DNA of 64,000 nt from Caminicella sporogenes DSM 14501 (GCF_900142285.1 NZ_FRAJ01000010.1:1-64000); one strand, 5' to 3'. Shown: positions 23,736-32,390, counted from the stretch's first letter. Notes: a model not told the origin generated them from the letters alone. A program made the numbers and translations.

Positions 23736-24908
23736 GTGGACAAAATTGTAATTGGTATGGTTGGAGCAGGTCGAGCAACAGAACTACATATGAATGCTTT
23801 ACAAAGGGTAAGCGGTATACCATTACATTTTAAAACGATAGTTGCACGTCGTCCCGAACAATTATTGACAGTAAAAGAAAGATACGGATTTGAAATTGCA
23901 TCTTATAATTTTAATGATTTGCTGATTGATCCTGAAATAGACGTTATTGATATTTGTACTCCGCCTTATGTTCATGAGGACATGATTATTAAAGCTATAC
24001 AGGCAGGTAAGCATGTTATATGTGAAAAGCCATTAACAGGTTATTTTGGTAATGAAAATGATGAAAAACCCGTAGGCTTAAAAGTTTCGAAAACAATAAT
24101 GTATGAAGAGGTTTTAAAATCAATAGAAAATTTGAAAAAAATCATTGATGCGTCAGATAGAAAGTTTATGTATGCTGAAAATTTTGTATATGCACCTGCT
24201 GTGGTAAAAGCGGCAGAAATTATATATGCAAAGAAAAGTAGGATTCTTTATATGAAAGGTGAAGAAAGTCTTAAGGGTTCTAGTTCACCTGTAGCAAGTG
24301 AATGGTCTAAAACTGGTGGCGGAACTTTTATACGAACGGGTTCACATCCACTGTCAGCTATATTGTGGCTTAAGCAACAGGAAGCACAAGCACGCGGTGT
24401 TGATATTTTTGTCGAAAGTGTTCTTGCGGATATGGGAAGAGTAACGCCATTATTATCAGAATATGAACACAGGTATATTATGGCATATCCTAACGATGTT
24501 GAAGATAATGGTACCGTAATATTGACTTTTTCAGATGGTTCAAAGGCAGTAATTATTGCTACGGATGTTTGTCTAGGAGGTAGTAAGAATTATTTAGAAT
24601 TATATTGTAATGATGCAAATATTAAGTGTAATTTAACTATGAATGATATGATGTCAACATATTTTTTGGATGAGCATGGATTAGATAATGTATATCTTTC
24701 AGAGATGCTTCCTGCTAAAATAGGATGGAATAAACCTTTTATAGCTGATGAAGTAATACGTGGATATACTGATGAAATGCAGGATTTTATGGAGTCGATT
24801 TATTATGATAGAGAGCCTAAATCAGGTTTTAAGCTTGCATATGATACAATAAAAATCATTTATGCAGCTTATAAGTCTGCAGAAATAGGACAAAGAGTGA
24901 AATTATAG
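23736..24908 (+). CDS. Gfo/Idh/MocA family oxidoreductase
   Basis: A 390-residue NAD(P)-dependent sugar oxidoreductase. The N-terminal Rossmann fold has IGMVGAGRATELHMNAL; DVIDICTPPYVHEDMIIKAIQAGKHVICEKPLTGYFG contains the family EKP motif with its catalytic Lys near residue 95. The C-terminal half is the mixed sheet substrate domain (GGTFIRTGSHPLSAILWL). The usual reaction is oxidation or reduction of a ring hydroxyl of a nucleotide sugar. GTG 23736 has a perfect SD (AAAGGAGGTG). The substrate is unknown; a modified sugar of the flagellin glycan is implied by location. Confidence 0.85.
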   Translation: MDKIVIGMVGAGRATELHMNALQRVSGIPLHFKTIVARRPEQLLTVKERYGFEIASYNFNDLLIDPEIDVIDICTPPYVHEDMIIKAIQAGKHVICEKPLTGYFGNENDEKPVGLKVSKTIMYEEVLKSIENLKKIIDASDRKFMYAENFVYAPAVVKAAEIIYAKKSRILYMKGEESLKGSSSPVASEWSKTGGGTFIRTGSHPLSAILWLKQQEAQARGVDIFVESVLADMGRVTPLLSEYEHRYIMAYPNDVEDNGTVILTFSDGSKAVIIATDVCLGGSKNYLELYCNDANIKCNLTMNDMMSTYFLDEHGLDNVYLSEMLPAKIGWNKPFIADEVIRGYTDEMQDFMESIYYDREPKSGFKLAYDTIKIIYAAYKSAEIGQRVKL

Positions 24909-25065
24909 AAGAAATTGTATAATTAAATAAATATATTTATGCAATTTTCTTAGATATTAGAATTATGTAGATTTATTTTGGAATTTATTAATTTAATAGC
25001 ATAAATAAATGAATTTATAGCAGTTATATAGCTGACTATAATATTTAAAATAAGGAGAAATGTAT

Positions 25066-26592
25066 ATGAAAAAATTAGCAGATAAGTTTTATGAAATAGC
25101 AGATTTATATCCTGACAAAATGGCTATATGGTGTGATAATAAAACTATTACATATAAAGCTCTTGCTAATTTAGTAAGTCAATATTCAAATTATTTTTTA
25201 AAAAATGGGATTACTTACCGTGAGCATATTGGTATTCCAATGAACAATAGTATTGAATCAGTTGCACTAATTCTTACAGCAGCAAATCTTGGAGTGGGGC
25301 TTGTTCCAATAAATCCAACTTTACCAATGGATGCTATTAGAAAAGCTTTTACTTTTGGCAATGTAAAACATCTTATTGCAAGACGCATATTTTTTGAACA
25401 ATGTGATAAATTAGGTGGATTAAACATTGATGGCATGAAGTTTTGTTTAGATGAAGAATATGACAATACGTTATCATTAGCAAATGCAATGGAAATGTCT
25501 TCAAAAAGACCAATTATTAAAGAAGTTAGTGGAGATGAAACATTAATTCTTACTATGACTTCTGGTTCAACAGGTTCACCAAAGCCAATTGATTTAACAC
25601 AAAATAATAAATATCAACGTGTTATGGCTCATGTAAACTTATATAATATAACAAAAAATGACAATGTTCTTGCAGCGACTCCACTTTATCATTCTTTGGC
25701 TGAGAGACTTGTATTAATTCCGTTATTAACTGGTGGTACAAGTGTTTTATTACCGAGATTTACTCCAAATATTTGGTTTGATTGTGTAAAAAATTTAAAA
25801 GTAACATTTACAATTGCTGTATCAGCTCAGCTTAGTCAAATTGCTGAGTTACTTTCTAGTCCATTTATTCCAGAAATAGAAAGTCTAAGATGTGTTGTTT
25901 CTTCTTCTGCATTACTTGAACCACATGTAAAAAATGAATTAATAGATAAGTTAAAATGTGAATTTCATGAAATATATGGTACTTCTGAAGTATCTACTGT
26001 AACAAGTATTAATTTTAAAGAATCTTTAAATAAGAAGCAATCAGTAGGAAAGCCAATTCCTGAAGCAGATATAAGAATTATTAAAGATAATGGTGAATTG
26101 GCAACGACTTATGAAATAGGTGAAATAGCATGTAAGACAAGTCTTATGTGTAATGGTTATTATGGTATGCCGGAAATTTTTTGTAAATCATTACAGGATG
26201 GTTATTTTAAAACAGGAGATTTGGGTTATCTTGATGAAGATGGTTTTTTATATTTTTCAGGTCGTAAAAAAGAGTTAATTATAACTGGTGGTATTAATGT
26301 ATATCCTTCAGATATAGAAAAATGTGTATTAAAACTTCCTGAGGTGAAGGAATGTGCAGCATTTGCATATCCAGATGAGAGACTTGGAGAAGTTGTTGCA
26401 TTAGCTGTTGTTATTAAACCAAATTGTAAATTAAGAAAACGAGCAATTAAGATTCAATGTGCTAGAAATCTTGCAGATTTTCAACAACCACATAAAATTT
26501 TCTTTGTTGATCAATTACCAAGAAATGCAATGGGAAAACTTATGAAATTTAAATTGATAGAATATGTAAGACTTCATTGTTTAGACGAATGA
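25066..26592 (+). CDS. Adenylate-forming acyl-CoA/acyl-ACP ligase
   Basis: A protein of about 508 residues of the ANL superfamily. The phosphate loop LTMTSGSTGSPKPIDLT lies near residue 160, YGTSEVST near 305, TGDLGYLDEDGFLYFSGRKKELIITGG near 385-410, and the C-terminal catalytic Lys is in PRNAMGKLMKFKL. It activates a carboxylic acid as acyl-AMP, then loads a thiol. The next gene is an acyl carrier protein 26 bases away, suggesting transfer to that carrier. ATG 25066 is chosen since TAAGGAG is about 8 bases away; ATG 25060 is too close. The acid substrate cannot be told from the sequence. Confidence 0.88.
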   Translation: MKKLADKFYEIADLYPDKMAIWCDNKTITYKALANLVSQYSNYFLKNGITYREHIGIPMNNSIESVALILTAANLGVGLVPINPTLPMDAIRKAFTFGNVKHLIARRIFFEQCDKLGGLNIDGMKFCLDEEYDNTLSLANAMEMSSKRPIIKEVSGDETLILTMTSGSTGSPKPIDLTQNNKYQRVMAHVNLYNITKNDNVLAATPLYHSLAERLVLIPLLTGGTSVLLPRFTPNIWFDCVKNLKVTFTIAVSAQLSQIAELLSSPFIPEIESLRCVVSSSALLEPHVKNELIDKLKCEFHEIYGTSEVSTVTSINFKESLNKKQSVGKPIPEADIRIIKDNGELATTYEIGEIACKTSLMCNGYYGMPEIFCKSLQDGYFKTGDLGYLDEDGFLYFSGRKKELIITGGINVYPSDIEKCVLKLPEVKECAAFAYPDERLGEVVALAVVIKPNCKLRKRAIKIQCARNLADFQQPHKIFFVDQLPRNAMGKLMKFKLIEYVRLHCLDE

Positions 26593-26618
26593 TTATAAAG
26601 AAGAATGGAGGTAAAATA

Positions 26619-26867
26619 ATGAGGGTATCAGATTTTATAATAAGTAGACTACAAAAAAAATATACAATAGATAAGGATATTGATATAGAAAATCTTAACT
26701 ATGTAGAAAGTGGCTATGTAGATTCACTCGGTATTATTAAGTTTATAGTTGAGATTGAAGATGAATTTGGAATTGAATTTTCAGATGATGAAATAGCAGA
26801 TCCATCTTTTAAAACAGTAGGTGGTTTAATAAAACTTGTAGAAAGAAAAGTGATGAATAATGAATAA
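26619..26867 (+). CDS. Acyl carrier protein of the glycosylation island
   Basis: An 82-residue carrier protein with the phosphopantetheine attachment site [11 protein letters not shown] (Ser36) and the typical helix [32 protein letters not shown]. It differs clearly from the housekeeping AcpP at 51093, so it is a dedicated carrier. The start is ATG 26619 with SD TGGAGG; the ATG at 26577 lies inside the ligase gene without an SD. It overlaps the DAHP synthase gene by 8 bases, so the two are translationally coupled. Likely partner of the ligase upstream. Confidence 0.88.
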   Translation: MRVSDFIISRLQKKYTIDKDIDIENLNYVESGYVDSLGIIKFIVEIEDEFGIEFSDDEIADPSFKTVGGLIKLVERKVMNNE

Positions 26868-27696
26868 TCTCAAACTTGTTACTATAAAGGATAAAAATGG
26901 CATCTGCAGAAAGACAGAATTTAGAATAGGAGATATTACAGTAGGAAAAGATTTTTTGGTTATTGCAGGCCCGTGTAGTGTTGAATCTGAAGAACAAATA
27001 ATGACTGTTGCAAAGGCAGTTAAGGCTGCAGGAGCAAATATGCTTCGTGGAGGTGCATATAAGCCAAGAACTTCTCCTTATTCTTTTCAAGGTCTTGGAA
27101 GAGCTGGATTACAGTATCTTAGTAAAGCAGGAAAGGAAACAGGGCTTCCGATTATAACAGAAGTGATTGATACAAGGGATGTTTATTTAATTAGTGAATA
27201 TGCCGATGTACTTCAAATTGGAGCACGTAATATGCAAAATTTTTCTCTTCTTGTTGAAGTAGGAAAAGTTAAAAAACCTGTTCTTCTTAAAAGGGGTATG
27301 AATGCTACTATTGAAGAGTGGCTTAACTGTGCAGAATATATTATGAAGGCAGGAAATCCAAATGTAATTTTGTGTGAACGAGGTATTCGTACTTTTGAAA
27401 CGTATACAAGAAATACTTTAGATTTAAGTGCTGTTGCTGCGGCAAAAGGACTTACCCATCTTCCGGTAATTGTTGATCCTTCACATTCTACAGGGCGTGT
27501 AGATTTGATACATCCTATGACTTTAAGTGCAATTATGGCTGGGTGTGATGGACTTATGATTGAAGTTCATCCATCACCTTCTCATGCTCTTAGTGATAAG
27601 GAACAACAACTTACGCCTGAGCAATTTAAAAATTTAATGGATGATGTTAAAAAAACTCTTATTTTTAGAGATGAGTTATATGCAAAAAAGAATTAA
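26860..27696 (+). CDS. 3-deoxy-7-phosphoheptulonate (DAHP) synthase, core-only type
   Basis: A 278-residue type I-beta DAHP synthase: [85 protein letters not shown] and [18 protein letters not shown]. It catalyses the first shikimate step (PEP plus erythrose 4-phosphate). The N-terminal regulatory domain (ferredoxin-like or chorismate mutase) seen in many relatives is absent; only about 30 residues precede the barrel. It should therefore not be feedback regulated. Its overlap with an acyl carrier gene in a glycosylation island is unusual and hints at an aromatic or shikimate-derived building block. Confidence 0.9.
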   Translation: MNNLKLVTIKDKNGICRKTEFRIGDITVGKDFLVIAGPCSVESEEQIMTVAKAVKAAGANMLRGGAYKPRTSPYSFQGLGRAGLQYLSKAGKETGLPIITEVIDTRDVYLISEYADVLQIGARNMQNFSLLVEVGKVKKPVLLKRGMNATIEEWLNCAEYIMKAGNPNVILCERGIRTFETYTRNTLDLSAVAAAKGLTHLPVIVDPSHSTGRVDLIHPMTLSAIMAGCDGLMIEVHPSPSHALSDKEQQLTPEQFKNLMDDVKKTLIFRDELYAKKN

Positions 27697-27820
27697 AATT
27701 ATTAAATTTTCCTTATTTCAAGAAAATTTAATTTAAATGGTATTAATCAAAGAAATATCAAATAAAAAATATATAGAATAAATTTTAAATAGTATATTAA
27801 AATTATTATATTTGAGCAGA

Positions 27821-27880
27821 GAAATAGAGCTACGATTACACTAAAGAAAGGCAATAGATTAAACTCTATTTCCTTTTTTT
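27821..27880 (+). terminator. Terminator at the end of the glycosylation island
   Basis: GAAATAGAG (27821-27829) pairs with CTCTATTTC (27864-27872) around a long loop, followed by CTTTTTTT. It ends the island just before the flaG promoter. Confidence 0.6.
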
Positions 27881-27882
27881 AT

Positions 27883-27912
27883 TAAATCTTTTGTTATATT
27901 CTGCCGATAAAC
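27883..27912 (+). promoter_or_regulatory. Sigma-28 promoter of flaG
   Basis: TAAA at 27883-27886, a 16-base spacer and GCCGATAA at 27903-27910. Confidence 0.88.
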
Positions 27913-27952
27913 GAAGTAGAAGAATTTTTTTTAAGGGTCGGGGGTTTAGAAA

Positions 27953-28318
27953 ATGAAAATAAATTCTTTAGATTCTATAATTAATGTTCAAAAGTTTAAT
28001 TCAAATGGTATAAATATGAGTAGGCAGAATGGAGTAGTAAACGATGAAGAATTGAGTCAGAATGATGATTCAGCTGATACATTTGTAGAATTTAATGGAA
28101 AGTTATTAATTGAAGCAATGAATAAAGCAAATAAAGAACTTGAGACAGTGAATAGAAAAATAGAATATGAAATACATGAAGTAACAAAGACGATTATTTT
28201 TAGAATAAGGGATACAGTTACAAATGAAATAATAAAAGAGATACCGCCTAAGAAAATACAAGATATGATAGCTAAGATGTGGGAACTTGCAGGTCTTTTT
28301 GTGGATGAGAGAGCTTAG
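27953..28318 (+). CDS. flaG: FlaG-family flagellar protein
   Basis: A 121-residue protein. The C-terminal part LETVNRKIEYEIHEVTKTIIFRIRDTVTNEIIKEIPPKKIQDMIAKMWELAGLFVDERA is the FlaG domain (YvyC in Bacillus); the N-terminal 50 residues are variable. FlaG genes sit before fliD and influence filament length or stability. The gene has its own sigma-28 promoter and an SD of AAGGGTCGGGGG. The stop codon lies in a hairpin (28315-28341). In Bacillus it follows hag directly; here 14 kb of glycosylation genes lie between. Confidence 0.88.
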   Translation: MKINSLDSIINVQKFNSNGINMSRQNGVVNDEELSQNDDSADTFVEFNGKLLIEAMNKANKELETVNRKIEYEIHEVTKTIIFRIRDTVTNEIIKEIPPKKIQDMIAKMWELAGLFVDERA

Positions 28319-28341
28319 AAAAATGCTAAGCATTTTTCTAA
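28315..28341 (+). terminator. 13-bp inverted repeat over the flaG stop codon
   Basis: TTAGAAAAATGCT (28315-28327) and AGCATTTTTCTAA (28329-28341) are perfect inverse copies around one base. Like the flgL hairpin it includes the stop codon. Confidence 0.55.
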
Positions 28342-28342
28342 A

Positions 28343-28502
28343 ATGAATAATGAATAGTGAATAATGAATAGGTAAAAGATTTTTTCTGGTAAAGTAAAAA
28401 GTATTTATAACTTTAAGTTTGATTGTTTGCAGTTAGTTGTAGTATTAAGCTTAAAAATGATATTATTTTACTTATTCATTATTAATTATTACCTATTCAT
28501 TA
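28343..28502 (+). repeat. Paired AATAATGAATA inverted repeats between flaG and fliD
   Basis: AATGAATAATGAATAGTGAA and on to TAATGAATAGG (28343-28372), and in inverse CTTATTCATTATTAATTATT then ACCTATTCATT (28470-28500), enclose about 100 bases without a gene. Same family as at 8843-8936. Confidence 0.65.
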
Positions 28503-28523
28503 AAAAAGAAGCGGGGTGTTTAT

Positions 28524-30194
28524 ATGGCAGGGATGCGTGTGTTTGGTTTTGGTTCTGGTATGGATATAGATAAAATGGTTTCAGATTTGATGAAGGCGGA
28601 AAGAGCTAGAACTGTGGACAAATTGGAGAAAGAAAAACAAATCATTACTTGGAAGCAGGAAATATATCAAGATATAAATAGGGATATTGCTAAATTTATA
28701 ATAGATTCAAGAGACAAATTTGACCTTTCAGGCAAATTGACTACAGGTGGGACTTATGTAAAATCCTATGAAAATATGGATTGGGTAAAACAAGCTACGT
28801 CATCAAATGAAAGTGTACTTACAGCTTCAGCTACAGCAAAAGCTTTAGATGGAAGTTATAAAATTAATATTACTCAACTTGCAAAAGGTGTAAGTAAAAA
28901 TAGTACAGCTGATATATCAGTAGATGGCATGGATGAACATGATAAGTTATGTGATCAGTTTTCGAATTTGAGTAGTAATGATATTTTAAGTTTTACAATA
29001 ACTACTACTGATGAAAATGGTAATGAAAAATCTCAATCATTTACATTTAATAGTGTTAAAGATTACACTTTAGATGATATTATAACAAAGATAAATAATT
29101 CTGATTTAGATATAACAGTTTCTTATGATAGCAATTTTGATAGAGTTTTTATAAATAGTACTGCTACTGGAGCTAATGTATCTTTAAAAATAGTAGATAA
29201 ATCAAGTATAAGTTCTGCTAATGCAGACCATTTCTTTTCAGACATTTTAAAGATTAATATTGATGATGCATCAGGGACTAAAGTAGAAGGTCAAGATTTA
29301 AAATTTACTTTGGGTGAAGGTTCTGATGCAACAACATTAACTTATAATTCAAATACATTTAGTATAAATGGTATAAACATAACAGCTAATGGAGTAGGGG
29401 AAAGTACTATAACAGTTAAGACAGATGTAGATGGAGTTTATGAAAAAATAAAAGAATTTGTTGAAAGTTATAATAAATTGATAGATAGTATTGATGCTAA
29501 ATTATCTGAAAAAGTTTATAGAGATTATAAACCTCTAACTGATGAAGAAAGAAAAGCATTGACAGAAGATCAAATAAAAAAATGGGAAGAGATGGCTAAA
29601 AGTGGATTACTTAAAAATGACAGTATTTTAGAAAAAGTTTTATATGATGCAAGAAAAGCTTTATATGAAACAGTACAAAATATTGGTGGAACTTTTAAAC
29701 ATTTAACTGATATAGGAATTGATACGGGAACTTATAGTGAAAAAGGAAAGTTGTTTATAGATGAAGCTAAATTAAAACAAGCTATATCTAATGATGCTAA
29801 TGGAGTTATGGAATTATTATTTAAAGAATCCGATAGTAGTGATGAAGAGACAAAGTATAATGAAAGTGGTTTGATTACTAGGTTATTTGATTCTATGACA
29901 GATAATATGAAGAAAATCATAGAGAAGGCAGGGCCTGGTAATGATTCATCTCTGCTTAAACAAGTAAAATCTAATATATTAGTAGATTTTACTATTGGTA
30001 GTTCTTATAGAAGTGGTAGTATTAGTTTTCTACAAGAAGATATTTTGGATATTACAAAAGAAATTTATAAAGAAGAAGACAGACTTAAAGATTTAGAGGA
30101 TATGTATTATAAAAAATTTACTGCAATGGAAACTGCTTTAGCTCAAATGAATAATCAATCTAGTTGGTTGGCTTCTCAATTAGGAGGAATGTAG
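28524..30194 (+). CDS. fliD: FliD, filament cap protein
   Basis: A 556-residue protein. The N-terminus GFGSGMDIDKMVSDLMKAERARTVDKLEKEKQIITWKQEIYQDIN is the FliD_N motif, and the C-terminal part (YNKLIDSIDAKLSEKVYRDYKPLTDEERKALTEDQIKKWEE...YYKKFTAMETALAQMNNQSSWLASQLGGM) is FliD_C. It caps the growing filament and helps flagellin fold at the tip. fliS follows in the conserved order. The SD GCGGGGTG is about 6 bases from the ATG. Confidence 0.95.
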   Translation: MAGMRVFGFGSGMDIDKMVSDLMKAERARTVDKLEKEKQIITWKQEIYQDINRDIAKFIIDSRDKFDLSGKLTTGGTYVKSYENMDWVKQATSSNESVLTASATAKALDGSYKINITQLAKGVSKNSTADISVDGMDEHDKLCDQFSNLSSNDILSFTITTTDENGNEKSQSFTFNSVKDYTLDDIITKINNSDLDITVSYDSNFDRVFINSTATGANVSLKIVDKSSISSANADHFFSDILKINIDDASGTKVEGQDLKFTLGEGSDATTLTYNSNTFSINGINITANGVGESTITVKTDVDGVYEKIKEFVESYNKLIDSIDAKLSEKVYRDYKPLTDEERKALTEDQIKKWEEMAKSGLLKNDSILEKVLYDARKALYETVQNIGGTFKHLTDIGIDTGTYSEKGKLFIDEAKLKQAISNDANGVMELLFKESDSSDEETKYNESGLITRLFDSMTDNMKKIIEKAGPGNDSSLLKQVKSNILVDFTIGSSYRSGSISFLQEDILDITKEIYKEEDRLKDLEDMYYKKFTAMETALAQMNNQSSWLASQLGGM

Positions 30195-30229
30195 TAATTA
30201 GTTTAAAACAAAATTAGGAGTGGTAGTAT

Positions 30230-30715
30230 ATGTCAATAAATAATCCATATAATTATTCTTTACCTAACAATTTTGTAATTAAAAATAAATTTGAAAATAA
30301 ACAAGATGTTTCACAACTGAATACAGCTAATGTAAAAAAATCTAATAATAAGTTTGACCAGTATAAAGAGCAGGCTATTATGACTGCACCACCTGAGGAA
30401 CTTACTTACATGCTTTACGATGGTATAGTAAAATTTTTAAAAAAAGCTAAAATATATATGGAACAAAAAGATTTTGAAGGAATAAATGATTCATTAAAAA
30501 GAGCTCAAGATATAATAACTGAGTTAAATATAACATTAAATATGGATTATGAAATAAGTAAAAATTTGAGAAGTTTATATGATTTTATGTTGAGGAGATT
30601 AATTGATGCAAATATAAAAAAAGAATCCAGTATCGTAGATGAGGTTTTGGATTTAGCAGTAGATTTGAGAGATACTTGGAAGGAAGCAGTGAAGTTAGCT
30701 AAAAAAGAAAGTTGA
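30230..30715 (+). CDS. fliS: FliS, flagellin export chaperone
   Basis: A 161-residue protein. The FliS four-helix core starts near residue 43 (YKEQAIMTAPPEELTYMLYDGIVKFLKKAKIYMEQKDFEGINDSLKRAQDIITELNITLNMDYEISKNLRSLYDFMLRRLIDANIKKE). The first 40 Asn-rich residues are an extension that Bacillus FliS lacks. FliS binds the flagellin C-terminus and prevents early polymerisation; it also joins FliW-flagellin complexes. Direct continuation of the fliD operon with SD TTAGGAGTGG. Confidence 0.93.
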   Translation: MSINNPYNYSLPNNFVIKNKFENKQDVSQLNTANVKKSNNKFDQYKEQAIMTAPPEELTYMLYDGIVKFLKKAKIYMEQKDFEGINDSLKRAQDIITELNITLNMDYEISKNLRSLYDFMLRRLIDANIKKESSIVDEVLDLAVDLRDTWKEAVKLAKKES

Positions 30716-30743
30716 TATTTTATAAAGATTGGAGGTGAAAATT

Positions 30744-30944
30744 ATGAGCAGTATAATTAATATGATGGAAAGTAATGTATATAGTTTAAGACAAGCTATA
30801 AATATTTCTAATATTAGAAAGGCTATGAATCAAGACCAGCAGTCAGTTGGTAATTTGATAAAGGGTATGGAAGAAATAAATAAAAAAACTATGGAATTGT
30901 CTCTTCAACCATATAAAGGGAGTAATATAGATATAAAGTTATAA
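30744..30944 (+). CDS. YjfB-like putative motility protein
   Basis: A 66-residue protein with IINMMESNVYSLRQAINISNIRKAMNQDQQSVGNLIKGM and the C-terminal end PYKGSNIDIKL, which resembles the conserved tail of the YjfB motility family (PF14070). In Bacillus the gene is sigma-D dependent and its role is unclear. ATG 30744 is chosen because GGAGGTG (30731-30737) precedes it at 6 bases; TTG 30729 does not have an SD. It lies in the fliS transcription unit and is closed by a terminator. Confidence 0.75.
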   Translation: MSSIINMMESNVYSLRQAINISNIRKAMNQDQQSVGNLIKGMEEINKKTMELSLQPYKGSNIDIKL

Positions 30945-30957
30945 AAACTCTTAATAA

Positions 30958-30984
30958 AGATAGCTTATTAGCTGTCTTTTTTTA
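30958..30984 (+). terminator. Intrinsic terminator after the YjfB-like gene
   Basis: AGATAGCT-TATT-AGCTGTCT (8 bp with one G-T pair) followed by TTTTTTT. Confidence 0.8.
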
Positions 30985-31015
30985 TAGATATTTTTCAAGG
31001 AACGGAGATGAATAA

Positions 31016-31501
31016 ATGTCAGATTATATTAATGATTTGTTAAGAGATTTATCAAACATAATAGAAAAAAAGCATTTTTATATAAAAGAAATATTAAGAT
31101 TAACAGAAAAACAAAAAAGACTTATTAAATTAGAAAAAATTAATGTATTATTAAAACAAATACAGTTAAAAGAAGAGTATATTAAATTGATAGAGATATT
31201 AGATATGGAGTTTAATAATAAAGAACATGAATTATGTAAAAAGTTAGGATTACAGCGTTTAGATGAAATTAGTGAAGAAAAGCATCCAAAAATAAAAACG
31301 ATTAATATTATAAAGGATAATATAATTAACACATTAAGAAAAATAAAAAGTATAGATGATAAGAACATAGTAGATATGACAGAAAATATACACGAAGTAA
31401 AGAATAAAATAAAAGATATAAGACAAAGTAAAAAGATTTCAAATGCTTATGCTTCATATAAACATCAAGTTACTTCTATATTTTTCGATAGGAAAAAATA
31501 G
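31016..31501 (+). CDS. FlgN/FliT-like flagellar chaperone candidate 1
   Basis: A 161-residue, fully helical, Lys/Glu-rich protein (LLRDLSNIIEKKHFYIKEILRLTEKQKRLIKLEKINVLLKQIQLKEEYIKLIEILD). The pattern of a first helix pair followed by a binding residue run resembles FlgN/FliT chaperones. It occupies the fliT position (after fliS, before hpf) known from Bacillus. FliT delivers FliD to the export gate. Similarity in this family is low; size, helix layout and place carry the call. It shares its layout with the next gene. Confidence 0.65.
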   Translation: MSDYINDLLRDLSNIIEKKHFYIKEILRLTEKQKRLIKLEKINVLLKQIQLKEEYIKLIEILDMEFNNKEHELCKKLGLQRLDEISEEKHPKIKTINIIKDNIINTLRKIKSIDDKNIVDMTENIHEVKNKIKDIRQSKKISNAYASYKHQVTSIFFDRKK

Positions 31502-31536
31502 GTAAAAAATTATATTTTTATTAAAAATAAATTAGA

Positions 31537-32025
31537 ATGGATGATTTTATGTTGGATAGTTTTGAAAAGATTGAAAAGTTAATAGAATTAAGCAAAGAAA
31601 AGAAAAAAGTGATGGAAAATATACTTGGAACTATAAGATTACAAAAAAGGTTTATTGAACTTGAGAATATAGATGCTTTTTTAAAACAAGATGAATTAAG
31701 GCAAAAATATATTAAAAGGATAGAAGAACTAGATTATAAATTTTGTACTTTATTTAATAAATTAAAATCTGATTTTAATATAGATTCAATTGAAAAAATA
31801 GACATAAACAAATATTCAAGAGTAAAAAATTTAAAAGAAGTCGTTTGTCAAATTTTAAAGTTAGAACAAGAGATAAAGACTAAAGAATTTGAAAATATAC
31901 AGCTGTTAAAAGAAAATAATAATTATTTAAGTAATAAGTTTAAATTTATGAAACAAGGGAAAAAAGTAGTAGAGAAATATAATGTATATAAAAATCTAAG
32001 CAAGGATAAGAAAAGTACAAAATAA
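31537..32025 (+). CDS. FlgN/FliT-like flagellar chaperone candidate 2
   Basis: A 162-residue helical protein with the same layout as its upstream neighbour: IEKLIELSKEKKKVMENILGTIRLQKRFIELENIDAFLKQDELRQKYIKRIEELDYKF, against EKQKRLIKLEKINVLLKQIQLKEEYIKLIEILDMEF in the first. The two are probably an old tandem duplication. One may serve FliD and the other a different export substrate, but this is not shown by the sequence. The start could be ATG 31537 or ATG 31549; neither has a strong SD. Closed by a terminator. Confidence 0.6.
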   Translation: MDDFMLDSFEKIEKLIELSKEKKKVMENILGTIRLQKRFIELENIDAFLKQDELRQKYIKRIEELDYKFCTLFNKLKSDFNIDSIEKIDINKYSRVKNLKEVVCQILKLEQEIKTKEFENIQLLKENNNYLSNKFKFMKQGKKVVEKYNVYKNLSKDKKSTK

Positions 32026-32029
32026 GTAT

Positions 32030-32060
32030 CTCAGCTATATTAAGCTGAGTTTTTATTTTC
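32030..32060 (+). terminator. Intrinsic terminator of the fliD-fliS-fliT unit
   Basis: CTCAGCT (32030-32036) pairs with AGCTGAG (32043-32049), then TTTTTATTTT. Confidence 0.9.
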
Positions 32061-32211
32061 CAGATATAATTACGATATTCAACATTTTTCTACAGCATTT
32101 CATGTATAAATATGAAGTAGCTTTTTGTAAGGTATACAGTGAAATTTTAATTAACATTTTTTACACATGAAGTTAACATGTTATTAACAGATTAAAATAT
32201 TGAAAATACAG

Positions 32212-32390
32212 TTATCAACAACTTTATCCACATTATCCACAGAAATAATAACAACAATTCACATTTATGTGAATAAAATTAGTTTGCTTATAAATTTGTA
32301 AAATACAAGAATAAATAATTGTTGTTAGTAAATTCAAAAAACAAAAAAATATATAAAAAATAAGAAACTTGTGGATAAAGAAGTGGATAA
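32212..32390. other. DnaA-box cluster in a long A+T-rich intergenic region (32026-32629)
   Basis: The 600-base gap before hpf has no gene. It holds DnaA boxes in two facing groups: TTATCAACA 32212-32220, TTATCCACA 32224-32232 and TTATCCACA 32233-32241 on the plus strand, and TGTGGATAA 32370-32378 plus AGTGGATAA 32382-32390 in the inverse sense. The DNA between and after is almost pure A+T. It resembles an origin or a DnaA-titration/regulatory site. No dnaA or dnaN gene is in the window, so a chromosomal oriC is not claimed. Its downstream gene hpf could be under DnaA influence. Confidence 0.7.
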
